Shown here: positions 56,482-63,242 of the stretch, piece after piece
How the letters are laid out: each line of letters begins with the position of its first letter
Position numbering within the stretch: position 1 is the stretch's first letter
Origin: JBDTCO01 sp039923495
GTDB lineage: Bacteria; Myxococcota_A; Polyangia; Palsa-1104
DNA length: 63,242 nt
Assembly: GCA_039923495.1 (NCBI GenBank)
Contig: JBDTCO010000029.1
Coordinates: 1-63,242, forward strand
Direction of reading: 5' to 3'
Program-made: the position numbers and the translations under genes
The notes under the pieces: model-generated
Databases searched by the model: none
The model's input: only the letters and a program-made list of their open reading frames with translations
Told to the model about the DNA's origin: nothing

Positions 56482-56505
56482 CGGCCGCACGTGCACGGTT
56501 ACGTT
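56477..56505 (+). promoter_or_regulatory. Sigma-70-like promoter of the arsR-like gene
   Basis: TTGACC (56477-56482), 17-base spacer, TACGTT (56500-56505). The leader before ATG 56534 would be about 22 bases. Confidence 0.65.
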
Positions 56506-56521
56506 TTTTGTAAAGAAACGT
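56501..56521. promoter_or_regulatory. Inverted repeat overlapping the -10, candidate ArsR operator
   Basis: ACGTTT (56501-56506) and AAACGT (56516-56521) form 6-base arms around a 9-base AT-rich centre, overlapping the -10 and the predicted transcription start. Binding here would block the regulator's own promoter. Confidence 0.5.
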
Positions 56522-56533
56522 GATGACCTGACG

Positions 56534-56866
56534 ATGTCTCCTGGCGACTTCTGCAAGATCTCCAAGGCGTTGGCCGACCCGCAGCGCCGGGAGCTGCTCG
56601 AGAAGATCGCCCGCGGTGGAGAGATGTCGTGCGGAGCCCTCGTCGGCTGCTGCCCCGTCTCGCAGGCGACGGTTTCCCATCACCTGAAGGAGCTGGTGAA
56701 CGCGGGGCTCGTCGAGCCTCGCAAAGACGGCCAGTTCCGCTACTACAACTTCGTGCCCAGCCGCATCGCGGCGTACACCGAGGAGCTCGCGCGTCGTCTG
56801 CGCGTGCCCGATCCAGTCCTTGGTCCGCCGCTGGGCCCGCCGGTAGCCGACCCGGTTCCGACCTAA
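56534..56866 (+). CDS. ArsR-family winged-helix regulator
   Basis: 110 residues. The fold is typical: KALADPQRRELLEKIA (helix near the dimer interface), the recognition helix in SQATVSHHLKELVNAG and a wing RKDGQFRYYNF. Two cysteines lie close together (ALVGCCPVSQ), next to the recognition helix, plus Cys in MSCGAL and FCKIS, so metal or redox sensing is possible. The promoter carries two inverted repeats suited to autoregulation. The gene overlaps the convergent type II NADH dehydrogenase gene by 4 bases. Its target could include the divergent rpoH. Confidence 0.85.
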   Translation: MSPGDFCKISKALADPQRRELLEKIARGGEMSCGALVGCCPVSQATVSHHLKELVNAGLVEPRKDGQFRYYNFVPSRIAAYTEELARRLRVPDPVLGPPLGPPVADPVPT

Positions 56867-58176
56867 CCGGTCGTCGCGACGGCCTGTTTCGCCGTCTCCG
56901 GTGCCGCGACCGTCTGCTTCGCGGCACCGTGGAGCTGCGGCGTGCGACCGGTGATGAGCCGCGCCTGGCGACCGCGCGTGAGCCACGCCCACGCCCAGCT
57001 GAGCCCCACGCTCACGCGGTTGCGAAACCCGATGAGGAACAGGATGTGGATGCCCGCCCAGATCAACCAGGCGAGCGGTCCGCCGAGCTTGATCTTTCCG
57101 AGGTCCGCGACGGCACGCGCGCGGCCGATCGTCGCGAGCGAGCCCTTGTCCCAGTAGTGAAACGGCACGGTCCGCTCGCCGTTGAACACGCGCCGCAGGT
57201 TGTCGGCCGCGCGCTCGCCGCCCTGCATCGCACCCTGCGCCACGCCGGGCACGGGCTTGTCGTCGGAGACCATCGCGGCAAGGTCACCGATGACGAACAC
57301 GTTCGGGTGGCCCGGGACCGACAGGTCGGGCTCCACGATCACGCGTCCCGAGCGATCGAGTGGCACCCCCAGCGACTTCACGACCGGTGACGCCGCGACG
57401 CCTGCCGCCCACAGCACGGTCGCGGACGGGATGAGCGTACCGTCGACGGTGACGCCCCGCTCGTTGACGTCGGTGACGCGCGCGCCGAGCTTGAGCTCGA
57501 CGCCGAGGCCACGCAGCTGAGCGGCTGCTGAATCGCGGAGCTCTTCCGGGTAGCTCGTCAGAAGGCTCGGGTGCGCCTCGACGAGGAGCACCCTGGCGAC
57601 CGTCGGATCGATGTGCCGGAACTCGCCGGGCAGCGTCTCGCGCGCGATCTCGGCGAGCGCGCCCGCGAGCTCGACACCGGTCGGGCCGCCGCCCACGAGG
57701 ACGAAGGTCATGAGCCGCGCCTGCTCGGCGGGATCCGCGGTGCGCTCGGCCTCCTCGAACGCAGAGAACACGCGGCGACGGATCTCGAGCGCGTCATCCA
57801 GCGTCTTGAGCCCCGGCGCGACCTTCTCGTACTCCGGGTGCCCGAAGTACGTGTGCGTGACGCCGGTCGCGATGACGAGGCCGTCGTAGGCGAGCTCGGC
57901 GTCCTCGAGGATGACCCGCTGTCGCGCGGTGTCGATGGAGACGGCCTCGCCGAGGATCACGCGCACGTTCTTTTGCGCCGCGAAGATCTGCCGCAGGGGC
58001 GCGGCGATGTCGCTCGCATCGAGCGCGGCCGTCGCGACCTGGTAGAGCAACGGCTGGAACAGGTGGTGGTTCTTGCGGTCGACGAGCGTGATGTCGAACG
58101 GCGCCTCGCGTAGTGCCCTGGCGCAGTACAGGCCGCCGAAGCCGCCGCCGAGGATGACGATGTGTGGCGTGGACAT
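56863..58176 (-). CDS. ndh: Type II NADH dehydrogenase (NDH-2)
   Basis: 437 residues. Two dinucleotide-binding motifs are visible: FAD site VILGGGFGGLYCA and NADH site FVLVGGGPTGVELAG. The quinone-site signature HHLFQPLLYQVAT and the second FAD signature FVIGDLAAM are also present. A C-terminal amphipathic/hydrophobic stretch (LAWLIWAGIHILFLIGF) attaches the enzyme to the inner membrane. It oxidises NADH with quinone without pumping protons. The last 25 residues are Ala/Thr-rich and extra. Monocistronic. Confidence 0.92.
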   Translation of the reverse strand: MSTPHIVILGGGFGGLYCARALREAPFDITLVDRKNHHLFQPLLYQVATAALDASDIAAPLRQIFAAQKNVRVILGEAVSIDTARQRVILEDAELAYDGLVIATGVTHTYFGHPEYEKVAPGLKTLDDALEIRRRVFSAFEEAERTADPAEQARLMTFVLVGGGPTGVELAGALAEIARETLPGEFRHIDPTVARVLLVEAHPSLLTSYPEELRDSAAAQLRGLGVELKLGARVTDVNERGVTVDGTLIPSATVLWAAGVAASPVVKSLGVPLDRSGRVIVEPDLSVPGHPNVFVIGDLAAMVSDDKPVPGVAQGAMQGGERAADNLRRVFNGERTVPFHYWDKGSLATIGRARAVADLGKIKLGGPLAWLIWAGIHILFLIGFRNRVSVGLSWAWAWLTRGRQARLITGRTPQLHGAAKQTVAAPETAKQAVATTG

Positions 58177-58223
58177 GGGCGGTAGGATGCCCGGTGACGC
58201 GGTACGTCGCGCTGCGTAGTCGC

Positions 58224-58358
58224 TTATTGAGCGACGAAAAAGACGGCAAGACCTGTCGCGGCGACGACGCCGGCCAGCGAGAGCAGCGCGGATAGCACGC
58301 CTGCGAGCGCAAATCCGCGAGGCTGCGGTGCAAGTGTGGCTTCATGCGTGGTGTACAT
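58224..58358 (-). CDS. Small single-span membrane protein
   Basis: 44 residues: a short polar N-terminus, then a hydrophobic helix ALAGVLSALLSLAGVVAATG to LAVFFVAQ. The start at 58358 is preferred because an upstream extension would be Arg-rich without family features. No clear ribosome-binding site. Such mini-proteins are often missed; this one is supported only by its helix and codon bias, about 50 bases after the ndh start on the same strand. Confidence 0.45.
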   Translation of the reverse strand: MYTTHEATLAPQPRGFALAGVLSALLSLAGVVAATGLAVFFVAQ

Positions 58359-58453
58359 GCGCGTATGAGGTAACTCCGCTCGTGTGACGGTTTGATGGCA
58401 GGCCGGTGAAGGTTGTGCCAAAAGCTCGTGCGTCCGTCGGAGAGGGGGCCGTC

Positions 58454-59746
58454 GTGATAGGTAAAAGCGTGCAGACCACGCCGTTCGTCGTCGCAATCGA
58501 GATGGGTTACGGGCACCTGCGCGCCGCGACCCCGCTGGCCGAGCGCCTCGGCACCAGGCTCCTCGAGTGCGATCACGAGCCTCTGGCGGACGCGACGGAG
58601 CGGCGTGAGTGGGCCGAGACCCGCCGCCTCTACGAAGGCACCTCGCGCCTGTCGCAGCTGCCCTTCATCGGTGCGCCGCTGCGGCGTGCGCTCGAGGCCG
58701 TCACCGCGATCCCGCACCTGCACCCCTATCGTGATCTGTCTGCACCGACGATGGGTACGCGCGTCCTCCACCACTTCATCGAGCGCGGCCTGGGTCGAGG
58801 TCTGGCCGAGCGGATGAAGGCGGAGGGACGGCCTCTCCTGACCACGTTCTTCGCGCCGGCCATCGCGGCCGAGCACCACGGCGCCGAGCAGATCTCCTGC
58901 GTCGTCACAGACGCAGATATCAACCGCGCGTGGGCGCCGCTGCTCAGTCGCACGACGCGCATCCGCTACTTCGTGCCGTCGATCCGCGCGCAGCGACGGC
59001 TCGTGAGCTACGGCGTGCCGCAGGATCGCATCACGTACACGGGCTTTCCGCTGCCGCACGGGCTGCTCGGCGGGCCGGACCTCGAGACGCTGAAGGGAAA
59101 CCTCGCGCGTCGTCTGGCCCGTCTCGACCCCGCGCACGTGTTCCGCTCCCAGCTCCGTGACGAGCTCGCGCACGTGCTCGGGCCGCTGCAGGCCGCGCCC
59201 GATGGACCACCACGGCTGTGCTTCGCAGTCGGTGGCGCGGGTGCGCAGGTCGAGGTGGTGCGACGCTTCTTGCCTGGCATGGCCAGCTCGATCCGGCGCG
59301 GTCGTCTCGCGCTCACGCTCGTCGCCGGCGTGCGGCCGGAGGTCAGCGCGAAGTTCAAGGACGCGATCACTGCCTCTGGCCTCGACGACGATCTCGAGGC
59401 GGGGCGCATCGAGATCCTCGAAGCACCGACGATGGCGGAGTACCTGGCGCGCTTCCACGCGCGCCTCGCCGACGTCGACGTGCTCTGGTCCAAGCCGAGC
59501 GAGCTGACGTTCTTCGCGGCGCTCGGTCTGCCGCTCGTCTTCTGTCCACCGATCGGCGTGCACGAGGACTACAACCGCCGCTGGGCCATCGAGGCCGGTG
59601 GAGGGCTGAGGCAGCGCGATCCCGCGTTCGCGGCGGAGTGGCTCGACGACTGGCTCGCGGACGGCACGCTCGCCGGCGCGGCGTGGGGCGGCTTCATGCG
59701 CCTACCGAAATGCGGGCTGTACCGAATCCTGAGCGAGCTCCGGTAG
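58454..59746 (+). CDS. GT-B-like glycosyltransferase family protein
   Basis: 430 residues. An N-terminal EMGYGHLRAATPLAERL segment resembles the GHxxAA acceptor loop of MGDG synthase/MurG-type glycosyltransferases. The second half has a VGGAGAQVEVVRRFLPGM turn and a sugar-nucleotide-like segment VLWSKPSELTFFAALGLPLVF. No membrane helix is seen. The GTG at 58454 has a purine-rich GGAGAGGGGG upstream; GTG 58406 and GTG 58469 are in-frame alternatives. It may glycosylate a lipid, but donor and acceptor are unknown. Confidence 0.65.
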   Translation: MIGKSVQTTPFVVAIEMGYGHLRAATPLAERLGTRLLECDHEPLADATERREWAETRRLYEGTSRLSQLPFIGAPLRRALEAVTAIPHLHPYRDLSAPTMGTRVLHHFIERGLGRGLAERMKAEGRPLLTTFFAPAIAAEHHGAEQISCVVTDADINRAWAPLLSRTTRIRYFVPSIRAQRRLVSYGVPQDRITYTGFPLPHGLLGGPDLETLKGNLARRLARLDPAHVFRSQLRDELAHVLGPLQAAPDGPPRLCFAVGGAGAQVEVVRRFLPGMASSIRRGRLALTLVAGVRPEVSAKFKDAITASGLDDDLEAGRIEILEAPTMAEYLARFHARLADVDVLWSKPSELTFFAALGLPLVFCPPIGVHEDYNRRWAIEAGGGLRQRDPAFAAEWLDDWLADGTLAGAAWGGFMRLPKCGLYRILSELR

Positions 59747-59883
59747 AGGCAGCCGCAGCCGACGACGAGATCGATCTGGTGCTGATCTCGTCGGTGCAGC
59801 AGCCGGGCCCGAGCATCGCTGCGGTCGTGGAGGCGCTGCGCGCGGAACCGCGTCGACGGGAGCTCCCGCAGTGGGATCGGTGA
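59710..59883 (+). CDS. Possible small protein overlapping the glycosyltransferase end
   Basis: 57 codons from ATG 59710, in a different frame from the glycosyltransferase and overlapping its last 37 bases. The second part (EIDLVLISSVQQPGPSIAAV, VEALRAEPRRREL) reads like real protein with good codon bias, while the first 12 residues are a shadow. It may be a separate small gene, or the true end of the glycosyltransferase displaced by a frameshift. Weak evidence. Confidence 0.25.
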   Translation: MRAVPNPERAPVEAAAADDEIDLVLISSVQQPGPSIAAVVEALRAEPRRRELPQWDR

Positions 59884-59927
59884 TCGCCGACCTGGCAACG
59901 GTGGCACGTGGTTCAATACGGAGACGC

Positions 59928-61043
59928 ATGGCCCGCATCCTGATTGTCGACGATGACGCTTTGAACCGTGAGCTGCTGCGTGCATACCTGCACGACAGCG
60001 GACACGTGATCATCGAGGCGGACTCCGGCGAGCGCGCCGTGCAGCTCGCGCGGACCGAGCGCGTCGATCTCGTGCTGTGCGACGTCGTCATGCCTTCGCT
60101 CAGCGGCTTCGACGTCACGCTCAAGCTCAAGGCGGAGGCGGCCGATCACTTCTTGCCCGTCATCCTCCTCACGTCGCTGAGCGATCCCTCGTCGCGTCTG
60201 CTCGGCCTGCGCTCGGGCGCCGACGACTTCCTCGTCAAGCCCATCGACCGGCTCGAGCTGCTCGCGCGCGTCTCCAACCTGCTCCGCCTCCGCAACAAGG
60301 AGATCGCGCTCGTCCAGCGCAACATCGATCTGATCGAGCTGCAGCGTCGCCGCGATGACATGGCCGCCATGATCGTGCACGACCTCAAGAACCCGATGGC
60401 CGTCATCCTCGCCAACCTCTCCGTGCTGCAGTGCTCGGCGGACAAGCTCGACAGCGACGATGTAGAGGCCCTCACCGACAGCATCACGGCCGGGCGTCGC
60501 ATGCAGCGGCTGCTGTCGAACCTGCTCGATCAGGCGAGGCTCGAGGCCACGAGCCTCGAGCTCAACCGGCAGCCCGTGAAGCTCGCGCGCATACTCGAGT
60601 CGTTGCTCGGCCAGCGCAGCTTCATCCTGCGCGCCCGCAACATCGTGGCGAAGATCGAGGCGCCACCGGAGCTCGAGATGCAGCTCGATAGTGATCTGCT
60701 CGCGCGCGGTTTCGAGAACATCCTCGACAACTCGATCCGCTACACGCCGTCGGGCGGTGTGCTCGAGCTGAGCGTGGAGGTGCGGGCGACCGACGTGTCG
60801 ATCCGCATCGGCAACAGCGGTCCGGCGATCCCCGTCGAGGCGCGTCAGCGCATCTTCGAGAAGTACTCGCAGGCGGGTCCGGCGTCCCACGGCACCGCGG
60901 GGCTCGGGCTGTACTTCTGCCGGCTCGTCGTGGAGGCACACGGCGGTCACCTGGACGTCGAGGAGACGGAGCGCTTGCCCGTCGTGTTTCACGTGCGGCT
61001 GCCGCTCGATGGCCTCGAGCATCCCGCTCACGACGTCGAGTAG
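59928..61043 (+). CDS. Hybrid response regulator / histidine kinase
   Basis: 371 residues. A receiver domain (about 1-120) has ILIVDDD, phospho-acceptor Asp52 in LVLCDVVMP and Lys104 in FLVKPID. A short coiled-coil follows. The HisKA domain has His151 in MIVHDLKNPM, and the ATPase domain has N-box ENILDNSIRYTP and G-box GTAGLGLYF. No membrane segment, so it is cytoplasmic. The order receiver-kinase is typical of myxobacterial signalling hybrids. GGAG precedes ATG 59928. Partner proteins are not encoded nearby. Confidence 0.93.
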   Translation: MARILIVDDDALNRELLRAYLHDSGHVIIEADSGERAVQLARTERVDLVLCDVVMPSLSGFDVTLKLKAEAADHFLPVILLTSLSDPSSRLLGLRSGADDFLVKPIDRLELLARVSNLLRLRNKEIALVQRNIDLIELQRRRDDMAAMIVHDLKNPMAVILANLSVLQCSADKLDSDDVEALTDSITAGRRMQRLLSNLLDQARLEATSLELNRQPVKLARILESLLGQRSFILRARNIVAKIEAPPELEMQLDSDLLARGFENILDNSIRYTPSGGVLELSVEVRATDVSIRIGNSGPAIPVEARQRIFEKYSQAGPASHGTAGLGLYFCRLVVEAHGGHLDVEETERLPVVFHVRLPLDGLEHPAHDVE

Positions 61044-61068
61044 CGCGGTCCAGTGCCGGTCGCGCTGC

Positions 61069-61074
61069 TACAGT
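61069..61074 (+). promoter_or_regulatory. -10-like element before fhs
   Basis: TACAGT, 9 bases before the ATG at 61084. Slightly longer spacing than the leaderless group, giving at most a 3-base leader. Confidence 0.4.
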
Positions 61075-61083
61075 GCGCCCCTC

Positions 61084-62721
61084 ATGCGACCCATAAAGGA
61101 CGTTGCCCACGATCTCGGCTTCACCGCGGACCAGATCATCCCGTGGGGTCCGCATGTCGCCAAGCTCGATGCGAGCGTCGTGTTTCCGACAGTGCCCGCG
61201 GCGCGTCGCGGCAAGCTCGTGCTGGTCACGGCGATCTCTCCGACGCCGGCCGGCGAGGGCAAGACCACGACGACGATCGGGCTCACACAGGCCGCGCGCA
61301 AGAACGGCGTCAACGCGGTGTGTGCGCTCCGCGAGCCCTCGCTGGGACCCATCTTCGGCGTGAAGGGTGGGGGCACCGGCGGCGGGCAGTCGATGGTGCA
61401 GCCGTCCGATCGTATCAACCTGCACCTCACGGGCGACCTGCATGCCATCACGTCGGCGCACAACCTGCTCGCGGCCGTCGCGGACGTGGATCTCTACTTC
61501 AACCAGCCCTCGCGGCTCGATGGTCGGCAGATGACCTTCCGGCGCGCGCTCGACATGAACGACCGCTTCCTGCGCAAGATGGTCATCGGGCTCGGCGGCA
61601 AGTCCATGGGTTCACCACGCGAGGACGGCTTCGACATCACCGCGGCCAGCGAGGTCATGGCCATCCTCTGCCTCTCGAAGGACTGGGCCGATCTGAAGAC
61701 GCGCCTCGGCAACATCCTCGTCGGCTACGGACGCGATGGCAGCCCCGTGTTCGCCCGCGACCTCGCGACGCACGGCGCGATGGCTGCGCTGCTGCGCGAT
61801 GCGCTCCTGCCCAACCTCGTGCAGACCACCGACGGATCGCCCGCGCTCGTCCACGGTGGCCCGTTCGCGAACATCGCGCACGGCTGCAACTCCATCATCG
61901 CCACGCGCGTCGCGCTCGAGCGTGCCGACGTCGTGTTCACCGAAGCGGGCTTCGGCTGCGATCTCGGTGCCGAGAAGTTCCTCGACATCAAGTGCCGCAC
62001 GGCTGGCATCTTCCCGAGCGCGGTCGTCCTCGTCGCCACGCTGCGCGCGCTCAAGTACCACGGGGGCGTCTCGGCGGCGGAGAGCGGAGCGCCGAACGTG
62101 ACCGCGCTCGGAAAGGGCATGGAGAACCTCGAGAAGCACATCGAGAGCGTCCGCGCGTTCGGCCTCGAGCCGGTCGTGGCGGTCAATTTTCGCACCGGCG
62201 ATCCGAAGGACGAGCTCGAATGGGTGCAAGCGCACCTACAGACGCTCGACGTTGAATCGTCGGTCGCCGACGTGTACGGACAGGGCGGCGCGGGTGCCGT
62301 CGAGCTCGCCGATATCGTGGTGAAAAAGGCACTGGCCTGCGATCCCGAGCCGCGCTTCATGTACGAGCTCTCGGACTCGCCGCAGGAGAAGATGCGCAAG
62401 GTGGCGCGCACCATCTATGGCGCCGACGACGTGGACTTTGCTTCGGCCGCGACCGCCTCCATCGATCGTGCGGTGAAGCTCGGGTTCGGCGAGCTGCCGA
62501 TCTGCGTGGCCAAGACGCATCTCTCTCTCTCCGACGACGCGAAGAAGGTGGGCCGCCCCCGCGGCTTTCGCATGACCGTGCGCGAGGCTCGACTCTCTGC
62601 CGGCGCAGGCTTCCTCGTCATGCTCACCGGCGAGATCCTCACGATGCCCGGCTTGCCGAAGGTGCCGCAGGCGACCAAGATCGATCTGTCTGCCGATGGC
62701 GTCATCTCCGGAATCGTGTAG
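61084..62721 (+). CDS. fhs: Formate-tetrahydrofolate ligase
   Basis: 545 residues, the normal length. ATP-binding loop TPAGEGKTTTTIGL, then GPIFGVKGGGTGGGQSMV, LHLTGDLHAITSAHNLLAA and the C-terminal LTGEILTMPGLPKVP are diagnostic. The enzyme makes 10-formyl-THF from formate, THF and ATP for purine and fMet-tRNA synthesis. The start at 61084 matches the family N-terminus (PIKDVAHDLGF). The ferrochelatase gene begins 15 bases after its stop. Confidence 0.95.
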   Translation: MRPIKDVAHDLGFTADQIIPWGPHVAKLDASVVFPTVPAARRGKLVLVTAISPTPAGEGKTTTTIGLTQAARKNGVNAVCALREPSLGPIFGVKGGGTGGGQSMVQPSDRINLHLTGDLHAITSAHNLLAAVADVDLYFNQPSRLDGRQMTFRRALDMNDRFLRKMVIGLGGKSMGSPREDGFDITAASEVMAILCLSKDWADLKTRLGNILVGYGRDGSPVFARDLATHGAMAALLRDALLPNLVQTTDGSPALVHGGPFANIAHGCNSIIATRVALERADVVFTEAGFGCDLGAEKFLDIKCRTAGIFPSAVVLVATLRALKYHGGVSAAESGAPNVTALGKGMENLEKHIESVRAFGLEPVVAVNFRTGDPKDELEWVQAHLQTLDVESSVADVYGQGGAGAVELADIVVKKALACDPEPRFMYELSDSPQEKMRKVARTIYGADDVDFASAATASIDRAVKLGFGELPICVAKTHLSLSDDAKKVGRPRGFRMTVREARLSAGAGFLVMLTGEILTMPGLPKVPQATKIDLSADGVISGIV

Positions 62722-62736
62722 CCCCATGGGTGACGC

Positions 62737-63242
62737 ATGAACGGCCTCCTCCTCTCGAACCTCGGCACGCCAGACGATCCAACGCCTGCGTCCGTGCGAA
62801 GGTACCTGCGCCAGTTCCTGTCCGACCCGCGCGTGCTCGACATCAACGCGCTCGGACGGTGGGCGCTCCTCAACCTCGTCATCCTGCCCACGCGCCCCAA
62901 GAAGAGCGCGGAGGCCTACAAGCAGGTGTGGACCGAAGCGGGCTCGCCGCTCCTCGTGCACAGCCGCGCGCTCACCGACGCGGTGCAGGCGAAGCTCGGA
63001 CCCGAGTGGGCGGTCGAGCTCGGCATGCGCTACGGATCGCCGTCCATCGAGCAGGCCCTCGCGAGCTTCCGTGCGCGTGGCATCGATCGCGTGGTCTTTT
63101 TCCCGCTGTACCCGCAGTACGCGTCGTCGTCTACCGGGTCGTCCGTCGAGGAGGTGTACCGTGTGGCCGGCGCGAGCTGGAACACCCCGACGCTCGCCAC
63201 CGTCGAGGCCTTCTACGACCAGCCCGGCTTCATCGAGTCGTG
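62737..63242 (+). CDS. hemH: Ferrochelatase, N-terminal part (cut by window edge)
   Basis: The first 168 residues. The opening GLLLSNLGTPDDPTPASVRRYLRQFLSDPRV is the standard ferrochelatase N-terminus. VELGMRYGSPSIEQAL and FFPLYPQYASSSTGSSVEEV include the conserved metal-side loop. The enzyme inserts ferrous iron into protoporphyrin IX (or coproporphyrin III). Coupled closely to fhs. The rest lies outside the window. Confidence 0.93.
   Translation, partial: MNGLLLSNLGTPDDPTPASVRRYLRQFLSDPRVLDINALGRWALLNLVILPTRPKKSAEAYKQVWTEAGSPLLVHSRALTDAVQAKLGPEWAVELGMRYGSPSIEQALASFRARGIDRVVFFPLYPQYASSSTGSSVEEVYRVAGASWNTPTLATVEAFYDQPGFIES

Overview
The window is GC-rich, densely packed DNA with strong third-position GC bias. 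It reads as a chromosomal segment of a myxobacterium-like organism (Myxococcota, probably Polyangia). Supporting traits are a MYXO-CTERM-like C-terminus on a large surface protein, a b558-type SdhC next to SdhA, a DUF4159/VWA membrane pair, an ExbB-ExbD-ExbD set with a HEAT-repeat lipoprotein, and many secreted or lipoprotein genes. I saw no IS element, CRISPR array, rRNA or tRNA.

Layout. 0-1 kb: end of a succinate dehydrogenase operon (sdhC, sdhA, minus strand). 1-5.2 kb: peptidase E, a Cys-rich secreted protein and a VWA/DUF4159 pair. 5.2-8.8 kb: sugar epimerase plus ABC-2 exporter operon. 8.9-11.8 kb: a radical SAM protein resembling archaeal tetraether lipid synthase, coupled to a CobW-type GTPase. 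11.8-17.3 kb: two small exported proteins, the ExbB/ExbD/HEAT operon and a secreted dual-specificity phosphatase. 17.9-27.4 kb: a seven-gene, tightly coupled operon ending in an oxidosqualene-cyclase-like enzyme. 27.5-29.2 kb: two broken genes (an MFS remnant and a frameshifted membrane protein). 29.3-33.2 kb: a KAS III / SDR / ACP / GNAT / methyltransferase operon. 33.2-44.9 kb: DUF362 protein, glycyl-tRNA synthetase, LOG protein, a heme-motif protein, a third epimerase paralogue, a 1308-residue surface protein and an AGMO-like hydroxylase. 44.9-63.2 kb: M2 peptidase, ureohydrolase-family protein, Nei glycosylase, enoyl-CoA hydratase, Lhr helicase, RpoH-like sigma factor divergent from an ArsR regulator, type II NADH dehydrogenase, a glycosyltransferase, a response-regulator/histidine-kinase hybrid, fhs and the start of hemH.

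The most interesting part is the 17.9-27.4 kb operon. An OSC-type triterpene cyclase (SDCTAE motif) sits with a sterol-desaturase-family hydroxylase, a GMC alcohol oxidase, an aldehyde dehydrogenase and two NSDHL/HpnA-like dehydrogenases. Together these could oxidise a methyl group stepwise and remove it from a polycyclic triterpenoid. A perfect 18-bp palindrome and a sigma-70-like promoter precede the operon. Elsewhere, the Tes-like radical SAM protein and the AGMO-like hydroxylase also point to unusual membrane lipids.

A second theme is gene-start architecture. At least nine genes have TAnnnT exactly 6-7 bases before an ATG or GTG start, with no obvious ribosome-binding site, as expected for leaderless transcripts. 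Inside operons, starts and stops overlap as ATGA, GTGA or TAATG.
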